The notes below the pieces were generated by a model. It was not told where the DNA came from. It saw nothing but the letters and a program-made list of their open reading frames with translations, and did not search any database. A stretch of DNA of 64,000 nt. It comes from Curvivirga sp965219885. GTDB taxonomy: Bacteria > Pseudomonadota > Alphaproteobacteria > UBA8366 > Aestuariispiraceae. Shown one piece after another: positions 17,985 to 27,075 of the stretch (position 1 is the stretch's first letter; every line of letters begins with the position of its first letter). Made by a program: the position numbers and the translations under genes. The stretch is from positions 186,001-250,000 of the forward strand of contig NZ_CBDCOT010000008.1 in assembly GCF_965219885.1 (NCBI RefSeq), read 5' to 3'.

Positions 17985-18839
17985 ATGAGTAAAAATTCTA
18001 AATTTGTTACCACGTTAATGTGTATTGGATTTACCTTCCTTTACATTCCTATGGTGTTATTGGTTATCTATTCGTTCAATGACTCTAGATTCGTAACCGT
18101 ATGGGGCGGATTCTCAACTAAGTGGTATGGTGAGTTACTTAACAATCAGTTGGTTATCGATTCTGCCATTTTGAGTTTACAAATTGCATTTGTCACTGCT
18201 TGTGCAGCTGTTGTCTTAGGAACTATGGCAGGTATTGCACTTGTACGTTTTGGTAAATTCAAAGGGCGCACCCTGTTTTCAGGAATGATTTCCGCACCAT
18301 TGGTCATGCCTGAAGTAATTACGGGTCTTTCCTTACTGATGTTGTTCATCGCTTTGGAAAATGCCTTAGGAGTCCCAGAACGCGGATTCTGGACAATTAC
18401 CATTGCCCATATCACTTTCTCCATGGCTTTTGTTGCAGTCATTATCCAAGCACGCTTGGCTGGGATGGATGAGTCTTTGGAAGAAGCAGCCATGGATTTA
18501 GGCGGTAAACCGCTTCGCGTATTGTTCGATATTACATTACCGTTGATTGCCCCGGGTATGATTTCTGGCTGGTTGCTGGCCTTTACCATGTCTCTTGATG
18601 ATTTGGTTATCGCAAGTTTTACCGCAGGTCCCGGCGCAAATACATTGCCAATGTATATCTTCTCTAAAGTCAAAACGGGTTTACGCCCAGATATCAATGC
18701 ACTTGCTACATTGATCATTCTGACTGTGGCTATAGGGGTATTCATCGCAGGTTGGCTGATGTTACGTCAGGATAAACAGCGTAAGGCCGATGAGCAAATG
18801 GCAGCAATGGAAGCAACAAAGGATGAGCAAGCAGCTTAA
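17985..18839 (+). CDS. potI: Polyamine ABC transporter permease (PotI/PotC family)
   Basis: Second permease subunit of 284 residues with about six TM helices and the EAA loop EEAAMDLGGKPLRVLFDITLP. The segment MSLDDLVIASFTAGPGANTLPMYIFSKVK is typical of PotC/PotI. GGAGG lies just upstream of the ATG, one base after the potH stop. The charged C-terminal tail is cytoplasmic. It is the last gene of the potGHI operon; a hairpin with T-rich flanks follows. Confidence 0.94.
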   Translation: MSKNSKFVTTLMCIGFTFLYIPMVLLVIYSFNDSRFVTVWGGFSTKWYGELLNNQLVIDSAILSLQIAFVTACAAVVLGTMAGIALVRFGKFKGRTLFSGMISAPLVMPEVITGLSLLMLFIALENALGVPERGFWTITIAHITFSMAFVAVIIQARLAGMDESLEEAAMDLGGKPLRVLFDITLPLIAPGMISGWLLAFTMSLDDLVIASFTAGPGANTLPMYIFSKVKTGLRPDINALATLIILTVAIGVFIAGWLMLRQDKQRKADEQMAAMEATKDEQAA

Positions 18840-18861
18840 TCTATTAATTTTGTTACGCTTT

Positions 18862-18896
18862 ACGAAAAAGAGCTCAGTTTTTACTGAGCCCTTTTT
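18862..18896. terminator. Bidirectional terminator between potI and the purine permease
   Basis: GCTCAG (18872-18877) pairs with CTGAGC (18884-18889), extended by A-rich left and T-rich right flanks. It can serve potI on the plus strand and the convergent permease on the minus strand. Confidence 0.85.
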
Positions 18897-18916
18897 CTAT
18901 GTATTCTATCTAAAAC

Positions 18917-20236
18917 TTATTCTTCATGTTTTGGTAAAATTAAGTTTAAGATCACAGCCAAGAATGCGGATGGTAACAATCCCGATGTCATCAATATTTT
19001 CATTGTCGATGGTAGATGCTGAAGTGCTTCAGGAACTGCTTGTAACCCTAAACCTGCGGACATTGAAACCGCTAAAATCAACATATTGCGACGGTTCCAA
19101 TTCACTTCGCTTAGCATATTGATACCTGCTGAGGCGACCATACCAAACATAACGATAACACCGCCACCTAACACAGCTGTTGGCATAGAGGAAATAACAG
19201 CGCCAAATTTGGGGATCAAACCGCCAATAATAAGGAAAATTGCCCCAAACGAAACCACATGGCGACTCATAACACCTGTCATGGAAACAAGTCCTACATT
19301 CTGACTGAAAGATGTATTTGGCAAACCACCAAATAAACCAGCTAATGCAGTCCCAACACCGTCTGCCATGGTACCGCCTGCAATTTCTTTGTCCGTTGCT
19401 TCGCGGTTTGCACCACCTTTGGTGATACCAGAAATATCCCCAACAGTTTCAATGGCAGATACAATCCCCATCAAACACATGCCAATGATAGCGGCTGCAT
19501 TAATCTCAAAACCAAACTGCAATGGGGATGGGACAGCAAACCATTCCGCGCCCCCTACTTTACCGAAATTCACCATTCCCATTGGAATAGCGACTAAATA
19601 TCCGACAACTAACCCCACTAAAACTGCTGCCGTCGACAACATACCCTTACTAAAAAACTTCAATCCCAATGTGACAAGGATTACAATTAGAGCTAAAGAC
19701 CAATGCTCCCATGTACCAAACTCTGGTTTTCCCATCAATGGCACACCACCTGCAGCATATTTAATACCAACAGGTATCAAGGAGAGGCCAATAGTTAAAA
19801 CAACAATACCTGTAACTAGCGGAGGTAACGCATTTCTAATTCTACCAATTACAGTCCCCAAGAAGAAATGGAATATCCCGCCAATCACAACTCCACCAAA
19901 AAGCGCGGCCATCCCTGCAGTTTTAACTACAGGGATCATAACTGGAATAAAGGCAAAGCTTGTTCCCTGCACGATTGGAAGTTTAGCCCCAATTGGCCCA
20001 AGACCAACCGTTTGTATAAGTGTAGCAATACCTGCGAAAACCATGACCATCTGAATCATGTAAACCATCTCTGCAGATCCAAAAGCAAAACCTGCAGCTA
20101 AGCTAATGATAATAGCTGGCGTCACGTTACTGGCAAACATTGCCAGAACATGCTGGATTCCAAGTGGTACTGCTTGTTGTAAAGGGGGTGTATAGTCCGG
20201 ATTTTGCAAATCCGACTTGCTTGTTCCCTCAATCAT
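18917..20236 (-). CDS. NCS2-family xanthine/uric acid permease
   Basis: Integral membrane nucleobase:cation symporter of 439 residues with about 14 hydrophobic segments. Conserved motifs are QGTSFAFIP, the substrate-site helix GIVSAIETVGDISGI with its Glu, and the NCS2 signature NTSFSQNVGLVSMTGV. The Q/E and N of this signature resemble xanthine/urate carriers (XanQ/UacT) more than uracil carriers. TCCTCC-complement spacing (AGGAGGC) precedes the ATG. A 21-bp palindrome and a degenerate second copy lie upstream, so a dedicated repressor or activator is likely. No purine-degradation genes are adjacent. Confidence 0.9.
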   Translation of the reverse strand: MIEGTSKSDLQNPDYTPPLQQAVPLGIQHVLAMFASNVTPAIIISLAAGFAFGSAEMVYMIQMVMVFAGIATLIQTVGLGPIGAKLPIVQGTSFAFIPVMIPVVKTAGMAALFGGVVIGGIFHFFLGTVIGRIRNALPPLVTGIVVLTIGLSLIPVGIKYAAGGVPLMGKPEFGTWEHWSLALIVILVTLGLKFFSKGMLSTAAVLVGLVVGYLVAIPMGMVNFGKVGGAEWFAVPSPLQFGFEINAAAIIGMCLMGIVSAIETVGDISGITKGGANREATDKEIAGGTMADGVGTALAGLFGGLPNTSFSQNVGLVSMTGVMSRHVVSFGAIFLIIGGLIPKFGAVISSMPTAVLGGGVIVMFGMVASAGINMLSEVNWNRRNMLILAVSMSAGLGLQAVPEALQHLPSTMKILMTSGLLPSAFLAVILNLILPKHEE

Positions 20237-20314
20237 AATAGCCTCCTGTTCAAGAAAGGAAAATTTGATATAGAGGCTAATGATTATATTTAGTTTATGG
20301 CCCCTATCCCCAAA

Positions 20315-20335
20315 TGTGTCACATTATGTAACACA
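20315..20335. promoter_or_regulatory. 21-bp palindromic operator upstream of the purine permease
   Basis: TGTGT at 20315-20319 mirrors ACACA at 20331-20335 and ACAT mirrors ATGT around a central T; only one of the ten symmetric pairs is mismatched. It lies about 80 bp upstream of the permease start. Confidence 0.65.
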
Positions 20336-20396
20336 AACGTAAAATAGGCTGATTCCAATTTCTTTGTGAAGACACAGTAATTTAGTGGGAATTAAG

Positions 20397-20411
20397 GTCA
20401 CATAATGCAAC
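20397..20411. promoter_or_regulatory. Second, degenerate copy of the permease operator core
   Basis: GTCACATAATGCAAC matches the core GTCACATTATGTAAC at 20318-20332 in 13 of 15 positions. It lies 79 bp away, next to the stop codon of the neighbouring glycerophosphodiesterase gene. Confidence 0.45.
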
Positions 20412-20412
20412 G

Positions 20413-21594
20413 TTACAATTGCATACAATTCGCGTAATAAGTGGTTGTTTCTGGCCAATCTGAAAATACAGCTGAAACCCCGATATCTTGCGCAAGTACG
20501 TCTAGTAGTTCAAATACCTGACCATCATTGTCGATCAAATCAGAGATAGATTGATAGTACCAACCTCCACCATTTTTAAGAGATCCTGAACGTTCAACAG
20601 TCCATGCAATTATCTTAAGCCCTGCGGCCTTGGCTTCATTGGCATATGGGGAAGGTATAATTCTACCATCTTTTGATTGTACTAACATCCACAATGGAGG
20701 TGCTATAAAATTGAGACCAGTCTCTTTTAGTTCTTTCATAGTAGGTTCGAAAGACTTTGGATTTAAAAAGTTAAACCCTTCATCGCGATAACGTCCATCT
20801 AAGAATACAGCTTGCTTGGCATATTCTGGTTCATTTTTGAGCCAATACATTACATCGTCTAAGTTAAATGACTGAATAAAAACATCTTCTGCAGGGATAC
20901 CTGCTTCTCGATATTCATCAACTAATTGTTGAGCATAATCTTCCTGAGAAAATCCATCATATGGCATATCAACAATAGGTCGTTTCAACTCCGGAATAAA
21001 CTTAACGTTTAATGATTTAAACAGATCTATAGATTCTGAATGGGTAATAAGCCGACCTTCCCCACTATTCTCGGATAGATATTCATCAATTGTTTGGGCT
21101 TCCTTATTAACTTTCCCTATTTTACCTTTAAGTGAGCGAAATTCCGCTAAAGTGATATCACTTGTACGACATAACGCCTTGGCTTTTTCATCATCTTTTC
21201 CTGCCTCGAACGGAATGGCACATGTATCTGAAAGTGAGCTGGTCAAAATATCAGTTGTTTCATGTAAGTCGCTTTGTGAATGACGACATACCAGCACCTT
21301 ATCCTTTGTGAAGGTAACATCACATTCAAGTATACCTGCCCCCATGTTAGCCGCGGCAATATATGACTCAATTGTATGTTCTGGAAAATTTAGAGGGGCG
21401 CCTCTATGTCCTATAGAGAAAGACGTTTTCGTAATCGGTTGGCTCTGACATGAAAGCAACTTGTCCTTTAAGGCACTGGGTTCCATTTGTTTTATAAGTT
21501 GTAATGGTCTTGTTGAAATATCTTCCGCAACGGCTTGATAACCTATAAGCGGCGTTGAGCATAATAACACCGCACTGAATAAAAGCGCTTTCAT
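20413..21594 (-). CDS. Glycerophosphodiester phosphodiesterase, secreted (GlpQ-like)
   Basis: Hydrolyses glycerophosphodiesters to glycerol-3-phosphate and an alcohol. A signal peptide (MKALLFSAVLLCSTPLIGY) precedes a GDPD TIM barrel with SIGHRGAPLNFPEHTIESY, the metal/acid pair in ILECDVTFTKDKVLVCRHSQ, and ADVFIQSF-like later strands. About 393 residues, close to periplasmic GlpQ. I use the ATG at 21594, since AAAGGAATGG precedes it at suitable distance. The long form from 21621 would put that motif inside the coding region. An insertion of about 100 residues after the metal site distinguishes it from short cytoplasmic UgpQ. It is probably monocistronic. Confidence 0.9.
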   Translation of the reverse strand: MKALLFSAVLLCSTPLIGYQAVAEDISTRPLQLIKQMEPSALKDKLLSCQSQPITKTSFSIGHRGAPLNFPEHTIESYIAAANMGAGILECDVTFTKDKVLVCRHSQSDLHETTDILTSSLSDTCAIPFEAGKDDEKAKALCRTSDITLAEFRSLKGKIGKVNKEAQTIDEYLSENSGEGRLITHSESIDLFKSLNVKFIPELKRPIVDMPYDGFSQEDYAQQLVDEYREAGIPAEDVFIQSFNLDDVMYWLKNEPEYAKQAVFLDGRYRDEGFNFLNPKSFEPTMKELKETGLNFIAPPLWMLVQSKDGRIIPSPYANEAKAAGLKIIAWTVERSGSLKNGGGWYYQSISDLIDNDGQVFELLDVLAQDIGVSAVFSDWPETTTYYANCMQL

Positions 21595-21703
21595 AACAAA
21601 ACCATTCCTTTTAAAACTCATTATAATATCAACGAGGTCTCACATTCGAACCAATTTATGACATTAAAAACAAATTGTTAAGTTCATATGAAAGTCACAT
21701 GCA

Positions 21704-21746
21704 ATAAATAAAAAAGCTGCTCTGTTCAAAAGAACAGAGCAGCTTT
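21704..21746 (-). terminator. Strong terminator after ssb
   Basis: A perfect 15-bp stem (21713-21727 with 21732-21746, e.g. AAAGCTGCTCTGTTC) has an AAAA/TTTT loop. On the minus strand it is followed by TTTATTTATT. It closes ssb transcription. Confidence 0.9.
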
Positions 21747-21775
21747 AATTTTCTCTTTGATCTAGTCAATAGACA

Positions 21776-22282
21776 CTAGAACGGAATCTCATCATCTAGG
21801 TCAGCACTACCGCCGAAACCACCACCGGAACCTGAGCCACCACCGTAGCCGCCACCGAAGCCGTCATCATAGCCGCCACCGCTAGACTGTTGGCCGCCAC
21901 TGAAACCGCCACCGGCAGATGCACCGCCGCCTTCACCACGACTATCTAGCATAGTCATATTACCGCCGAAGCCAGATACAACAACTTCGGTTGAATAACG
22001 ATCTGCACCACTTTGATCTTGCCATTTACGTGTTTGAAGTTTGCCTTCAATCAGTACCTTGGAACCTTTACGTAAATAACGCTCACATACGTCAGCAATT
22101 TTACCAAAGATCACCACACGATGCCATTCAGTACGATCTTGGTTATTACCATCACGATCGCGCCAGCGTTCAGTTGTCGCAATACGTAAATTCGCAACTT
22201 TATCCCCGTTTTGAGTGTTACGAATTTCCGGATCTGCGCCCAGATTACCAACGAGAATAACTTTATTTAAGCTGCCAGACAT
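21776..22282 (-). CDS. ssb: Single-stranded DNA-binding protein
   Basis: An essential replication and repair protein of 168 residues. The N-terminal OB fold starts MSGSLNKVILVGNLGADPEIR and contains TTERWRDRDGN, WHRVVIFGK and GSKVLIEGKLQTRKWQDQSG. A flexible Gly/Ser-rich linker at about residues 120-158 gives the repetitive-looking DNA at 21800-21930. The protein ends with the acidic tip DLDDEIPF, the conserved partner-docking tail. Single gene with its own strong terminator. Confidence 0.97.
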   Translation of the reverse strand: MSGSLNKVILVGNLGADPEIRNTQNGDKVANLRIATTERWRDRDGNNQDRTEWHRVVIFGKIADVCERYLRKGSKVLIEGKLQTRKWQDQSGADRYSTEVVVSGFGGNMTMLDSRGEGGGASAGGGFSGGQQSSGGGYDDGFGGGYGGGSGSGGGFGGSADLDDEIPF

Positions 22283-22398
22283 AAGGCCCCCAATAATTTA
22301 GTAGTGATCAATTTTATTCAATATACGAATAACTTCATTTAGGAGGCGTAGCATAATCAAGTGTTGCTTTAATCACAACACTTGACTTGCAAGGGTTT

Positions 22399-23412
22399 CT
22401 ATTTTGCAGAAGGTTGTTGTTGGGTAATACAGTGTATTCCCCCGCCTCCCTGCGCAATATCATCTATTTGAATTTGCACAATTTTACGACTCGGATACAG
22501 CTTTTCATAAACCTTTCGGGCTCGTTCGTCGGTTGGTAAATTATATTTCGGCATAATCACCGCACCATTTGCGAGATAGGCATTAATATATGATAGGCAG
22601 AATCGATCTCCTTTTTCTTTTGCACCCCACGCATCCTCAATAAAGGTGATATCGATCTCTCGTCCTCTCGCGTCTGTTTGCCCTTTCATAGCGCGGATAT
22701 TCTCGTTTAAGACATGATAGAATGGATGTTCTGAGGAAAACGCCTTTTCCATTAAAACGATACTAGGCCGAACAAAAGCTGCAATACCATCCACATGACC
22801 ATTTGTTTCGTCTTCATCCACATTCCCTGGAATCCAGATAACTTTCTCAACTCCCAAACAGTATCTGAGTTCATCTTCGACTTCTTTTTTGGTCCAACCC
22901 GGGTTTCTATTCGGATTTAAAAAACACGATTCAGTTGTGATAACAGTTCCTTCTCCATCAACTGTGATTCCACCCCCCTCAGCTTTTAAGGACGACTGAA
23001 TATATTGGAAACCTTCATGTTTCATAATGCGTTCAGCCATCTTCGCATCTTGATCGTACGGGAAATAGTTCTCTCCCCAACAATTAAAGGAAAAACATGA
23101 ACCGGCGATATTTCCTTTATCGTCAATTAAGAAATTGGGACCGCTGTCACGTGCCCACGCATCATCGATAGGAATCTCTACAATTTCAGCGTGATTACCC
23201 AGCATTTGTTTAGCTTCATCAACATCATCTGGATGTGTTACCATCGACACAGTTTCAAATTCACTGATCGCTTTTGCAACTGTTGCATAATTCTTTTTAG
23301 TCGCTTTGCAATTAAACCCATTACGCCGCGGCCAAGCCATCCAACAACGATCATGTTTTTCCCACTCAGCGGGCATATGAAAACCATCACCTAATTCGTT
23401 TACTAAAGTCAT
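22399..23412 (-). CDS. aguA: Agmatine deiminase
   Basis: Converts agmatine to N-carbamoylputrescine and ammonia. The guanidino-modifying-enzyme fold shows DDAWARDSGPNF, EGGGITVDGEG, ETNGHVDGIAAFVRP (His/Asp of the active site) and the catalytic-Cys motif GGGGIHCITQQ close to the C-terminus. About 337 residues, normal for AguA. The ATG at 23412 is chosen because GGGAGG lies 6 nt upstream. It starts 16 bp after the aguB stop, so the two form an operon; together they turn agmatine into putrescine. This could feed the potFGHI/aminotransferase/gabD route elsewhere in the window. Confidence 0.95.
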   Translation of the reverse strand: MTLVNELGDGFHMPAEWEKHDRCWMAWPRRNGFNCKATKKNYATVAKAISEFETVSMVTHPDDVDEAKQMLGNHAEIVEIPIDDAWARDSGPNFLIDDKGNIAGSCFSFNCWGENYFPYDQDAKMAERIMKHEGFQYIQSSLKAEGGGITVDGEGTVITTESCFLNPNRNPGWTKKEVEDELRYCLGVEKVIWIPGNVDEDETNGHVDGIAAFVRPSIVLMEKAFSSEHPFYHVLNENIRAMKGQTDARGREIDITFIEDAWGAKEKGDRFCLSYINAYLANGAVIMPKYNLPTDERARKVYEKLYPSRKIVQIQIDDIAQGGGGIHCITQQQPSAK

Positions 23413-23428
23413 TCTACCCTCCCAATTT

Positions 23429-24304
23429 TTAAATAGATGCATCCATCTTCAAAATATCTCCATATAAATCAGGGCGACGATCCCGAAAAACGCCCCAGGA
23501 ATCACGCATCTCATGACAAATATCCAGATCAAACTCTGCGACTAAAACTGCCTCTTCATCGCGATTTGCATCTTTTATGATGTCGCCAAACTGATCTGCT
23601 ATAAAGGAGGTGCCATAAAACGTCAGATGGTTATCACTATTTGTTGCAACTTCTTTTCCTACCCGGTTTGAGGCTACGACCGGTACCAAGTTAGCACCAG
23701 CATGCCCTTGCATTACACGGCGCCAATGACCACTACTATCGTGACCTTCCATTGAGAGTTCACTTCCAATTGCTGTAGGATAAAACAATATCTCTGCCCC
23801 TTTTAACGCCATAGAACGCGCTGCCTCTGGAAACCATTGATCCCAACAAATACCAACACCTATCTTCGCATAAGCTGTCTGTGTCACTTGAAATCCACTA
23901 TCTCCTGGACTGAAATAAAACTTTTCCTGATATCCGGACCCGTGTGGAATGTGGCTTTTTCGATAATGACCTTTGATTTGCCCATCAACATCAATAACAG
24001 CAATTGAGTTGAACCGAGTATTCCCTGCGCGCTCAAAGTAAGAAATCGGCAGTACTACTTTCAGTTCTTTTGCTAATTTTTGGAAATGCGTTATAAGTTC
24101 ACTTCCTGTTAAAGGTTCTGCCAGCTTATTGAACTTATAATCCTCTTCGATACAGAAATATGGAGTTTTAAAGAGCTCCTGTAGTAAGATAATTTGCGCT
24201 CCTTGTTGAGCTGCCTCTTTCACCAACTCTGTTGCTTTTCGGATATTATTATCAATATCCCAACTACATGCCATTTGCGTTGCTGCAACCTTTACCTTTG
24301 TCAT
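23429..24304 (-). CDS. aguB: N-carbamoylputrescine amidase
   Basis: Nitrilase-superfamily hydrolase giving putrescine, CO2 and ammonia from N-carbamoylputrescine. The Glu-Lys-Cys triad sits in IILLQELFKTPYFC, YRKSHIPHGSGYQEKFYFSPG and GVGICWDQWFPEAARSMALKGAE; these segments are typical of AguB. 291 residues, normal length. AGGAG precedes the ATG. First gene of aguBA, divergent from a LuxR-type gene with short palindromes between them. Confidence 0.95.
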   Translation of the reverse strand: MTKVKVAATQMACSWDIDNNIRKATELVKEAAQQGAQIILLQELFKTPYFCIEEDYKFNKLAEPLTGSELITHFQKLAKELKVVLPISYFERAGNTRFNSIAVIDVDGQIKGHYRKSHIPHGSGYQEKFYFSPGDSGFQVTQTAYAKIGVGICWDQWFPEAARSMALKGAEILFYPTAIGSELSMEGHDSSGHWRRVMQGHAGANLVPVVASNRVGKEVATNSDNHLTFYGTSFIADQFGDIIKDANRDEEAVLVAEFDLDICHEMRDSWGVFRDRRPDLYGDILKMDASI

Positions 24305-24372
24305 TTTTAACTCCTAGATGTATTATTTATAATCATCTTATGGATAATATTTGCTAAAAATATACAATTACA

Positions 24373-24399
24373 GTAGTACTACCTTAATGGTAAATTTAC
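24373..24399. promoter_or_regulatory. Two 10-bp palindromes between aguBA and the luxR-type gene
   Basis: GTAGTACTAC (24373-24382) and GTAAATTTAC (24390-24399) are both perfect palindromes, 17 bp apart, just upstream of the regulator start at 24416. They are candidate binding sites for the LuxR-type protein. Confidence 0.4.
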
Positions 24400-24415
24400 G
24401 TAGATAGTTTCAAGA

Positions 24416-25234
24416 ATGATCAGTAAAACAGACCAAGTTATTACGGCGTTAGCTAAGTTAACAAACGCACTTCATACCCCGAGTTTTGATCAGGTATATA
24501 AGCAGTTTTTAAAGGAAATGATCTATTTTGATCATGCGGTTACCCTTGCTTACTACCAAGAAAGACAACCTATAATTCTCCATAAAGTATATTCTGATGA
24601 CATTACTGAGGAATCTTTGACCGAATATGTTAGGCGTGCGTATTTACTTGACCCTGTTTACACAGCGCATCTCAACCAGATTGAGCCTGGATGCTATAAA
24701 TTATTAGATGAAATTGCACCGGATCGTTTCAAAAACACACCGTATTTTGAGTCATATTATCAAGAAACCGACATCAGTGATGAAGTGGTATTCATCACCT
24801 ATACAGAAACAGGCTATACGCTTGTTCTATCTTTATTCAGGCTACTGGATTACGATGATCGCCTGACAAAAAAAGAATTTAATCACTTAAAACTTATTGC
24901 CCCAATGTTGCTGGCACTCATGAAGCAACAATGGAATAACTTCAGCGATTCTCGCCTACATCTGGAAGAAGAAAGTGATCCGTTAAAAATACGAATTCAA
25001 AGCGCAATTGAGAAAAAAGAAGGCTTGTCCCTAACAGATCGACAAGCGGAAATAATTGCACTTACCTTGCGAGGGCATTCAGCAACATCGATTGGCCTAT
25101 TACTTGAAATAAGTTCAGATACCGTCAAAGTTCATAGAAGAAATATATACAACCGTCTCAGAATATCATCGCAAGCAGAATTATTTGCGCTCGTAATTTC
25201 TGCAATCGGCCCTTTAACAGAAACCAAGAAATAA
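24416..25234 (+). CDS. LuxR-family transcriptional regulator
   Basis: A 272-residue regulator. The C-terminal LuxR/GerE helix-turn-helix lies at about residues 203-265 (LTDRQAEIIALTLRGHSATSIGLLLEISSDTVKVHRRNIYNRL). The N-terminal ~190 residues show no receiver aspartate pattern and no clear autoinducer-domain signature, so the sensory input is unknown. It is divergent from aguBA with two short palindromes in the 111-bp gap, so control of agmatine use is a reasonable guess. No N-acylhomoserine lactone synthase gene is in the window. Confidence 0.85.
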   Translation: MISKTDQVITALAKLTNALHTPSFDQVYKQFLKEMIYFDHAVTLAYYQERQPIILHKVYSDDITEESLTEYVRRAYLLDPVYTAHLNQIEPGCYKLLDEIAPDRFKNTPYFESYYQETDISDEVVFITYTETGYTLVLSLFRLLDYDDRLTKKEFNHLKLIAPMLLALMKQQWNNFSDSRLHLEEESDPLKIRIQSAIEKKEGLSLTDRQAEIIALTLRGHSATSIGLLLEISSDTVKVHRRNIYNRLRISSQAELFALVISAIGPLTETKK

Positions 25235-25246
25235 TAGTTATAAAAC

Positions 25247-27019
25247 TTAATGTGTTAGATACTTATCTTCAGGCATAAAATCAGCCACGTTTACATTATC
25301 TATCTGATCAGGACGCAAGAATGTATCTGCATATCGTTTCCATACACCTGCCTCTAGAAATAGCTTAAAAAGATCAGGATCTATATGCTGATCTTTGACC
25401 ATAAATGTCATAATCTTCAAGGATTCTGAAACAGTTTTAGCTTTCTTATATGGCCGGTCTGCAGCTGTTAGCGCTTCGAAAATATCTGCAATTGCCATCA
25501 TTCTTGCGGGCAAGGACATATCTTCTTTTTTCAAGCCATTTGGATAACCGCTACCATCCATTTTTTCATGATGTCCTCCCGCATATTCGGGAACACGCTG
25601 CATCTTCTTTGGAAATGGTAACTGTTCCAACATCTTAATGGTCACAACAATATGGTCATTGATAGTTTCACGTTCTTCAGCGGTTAAGGTACCGCGTTGA
25701 ATTGCCAGATTGTAAAGCTCACCCAAATTATATTTATCAACCTTGTGTTCAACCTTATCATCCAACAATTTTTCGATTGCAGGAGCTGCCGGAATATCCA
25801 ACTCTTTAACACGCATACTTTCCATCGGGCTTAGCCCTAACGTGCTATCAAAGTTCCGTGTCCATTCCTGTACACCGATTTCTCTCAAGCGCACAATATC
25901 TTCTTCATCCATAAATTCGCCGCCGACATTGGCTTTCGCTACAAAAGCCCACTCTTCCTCAAGGCGCATTTTTTCTGCATCATAATCTGCTTTTGCTTGA
26001 ACCTTATCTTCCCCGTCAAGACAACGTTTTAGATATGCTATTTCTGCATCTCTAAGAAGAACCTCAAATCGAGTACGGATTTCATGTACGCGGTTGTATA
26101 TTGTTTCAAGCTTGGATGCTTTATCAACCACATATTCCGGTGTTGTGATCTTACCACAATCATGAAGCCAGCAAGCTACATGTAATTCATACCATTGATC
26201 TTCAGTTAGATCGAAATCGGCAAAAATTCCATAATCAGACTCGCAAGCAACACGCGCCAGATCTTTCGTTATTTCTGGAACTCGCTGACAATGACCACCT
26301 GTATAAGGAGATTTATCATCAATCGATGATGCGAGCATTTGCAAAAGGGAATCCCATAGTTTTCTCTGCGCCTGAATTAACTGCTGGTTTTCCAAAGCCA
26401 CAGCTGCTTGAGATGTAAGAGCTTGAATAATTGGTTGTAAAGAACGACTGAATGGAACAGATTCACCATCTTCGTCTCTTGAGTTAATAAGCTGTAAGAC
26501 CCCAATCACTTCATCATCATTATTGATCATTGGCACTGTTAGGAAGGATTTAGATCTAAACCCCATATTGGCATCAAATGCTTTTGTACCTGAAAAATCA
26601 TATTCATGATCTTCATATGCATCAGGAATGTTGCTCGCTTTCTTGGCATGATATACAGCAGACGCAACGTTATTTAAATTTGGCTCACCATCTCGATAAA
26701 GCGGTACCGGTGGAAATGTAATATCAACACCCGTCGTGCCACCCATTGCGATATCGAGGCTATCTGTGCGCATAATTTCAAACGAAAGGCCATCGGCCTT
26801 ATCGTTAACCAAATATAATGTACCACCATCGGCATATGTAATTTCTTTTGCTTCAAGCAAAATCATCTCTAAGAGACGGTTAAGGTTTTTCTCTGCTGAA
26901 AGTGCAATACCCAAATCAACAAGACGATAAAAGAATTTTTCACTGGATCTACGTCCGACATCCGTTTTACGGCGGTCGCCCCCTTCATCTCTATCGCTTT
27001 CTCTTCTATCGTAATACAT
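25247..27019 (-). CDS. GAF and HD-GYP domain phosphohydrolase
   Basis: A 590-residue signalling protein. A GAF-type sensor occupies about residues 35-215 (LLEMILLEAKEITYADGGTLYL to LTSQAAVALENQQL). The HD part has HVACWLHDCGKITTPEYVV at about 280-298, and the GYP part has GGHHEKMDGSGYPNGL followed by ARMMAIADIFEALTAADRPYKKAK. HD-GYP enzymes degrade cyclic di-GMP; the metal and GYP residues look intact, so activity is likely. Roughly 150 residues, partly coiled-coil, lie between the HD and GYP segments, more than in compact HD-GYP domains. It is the last gene behind motA, motB and an MBL hydrolase, hinting at c-di-GMP control of motility. Confidence 0.9.
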   Translation of the reverse strand: MYYDRRESDRDEGGDRRKTDVGRRSSEKFFYRLVDLGIALSAEKNLNRLLEMILLEAKEITYADGGTLYLVNDKADGLSFEIMRTDSLDIAMGGTTGVDITFPPVPLYRDGEPNLNNVASAVYHAKKASNIPDAYEDHEYDFSGTKAFDANMGFRSKSFLTVPMINNDDEVIGVLQLINSRDEDGESVPFSRSLQPIIQALTSQAAVALENQQLIQAQRKLWDSLLQMLASSIDDKSPYTGGHCQRVPEITKDLARVACESDYGIFADFDLTEDQWYELHVACWLHDCGKITTPEYVVDKASKLETIYNRVHEIRTRFEVLLRDAEIAYLKRCLDGEDKVQAKADYDAEKMRLEEEWAFVAKANVGGEFMDEEDIVRLREIGVQEWTRNFDSTLGLSPMESMRVKELDIPAAPAIEKLLDDKVEHKVDKYNLGELYNLAIQRGTLTAEERETINDHIVVTIKMLEQLPFPKKMQRVPEYAGGHHEKMDGSGYPNGLKKEDMSLPARMMAIADIFEALTAADRPYKKAKTVSESLKIMTFMVKDQHIDPDLFKLFLEAGVWKRYADTFLRPDQIDNVNVADFMPEDKYLTH

Positions 27020-27075
27020 TAATTTGGTTAACCTTGATTTATTTTTATATTTATAGATCGTTTATTTCAAACTCA

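Noticed and set aside
19368..20054. Long open frame opposite the purine permease
   Set aside because: Antisense shadow of a clear NCS2 membrane protein; its Pro/Ile/Thr-rich composition is an artefact of the opposite strand.
21800..21930. Repetitive GC-rich stretch resembling a short tandem repeat
   Set aside because: It encodes the Gly/Ser-rich linker of SSB in frame.
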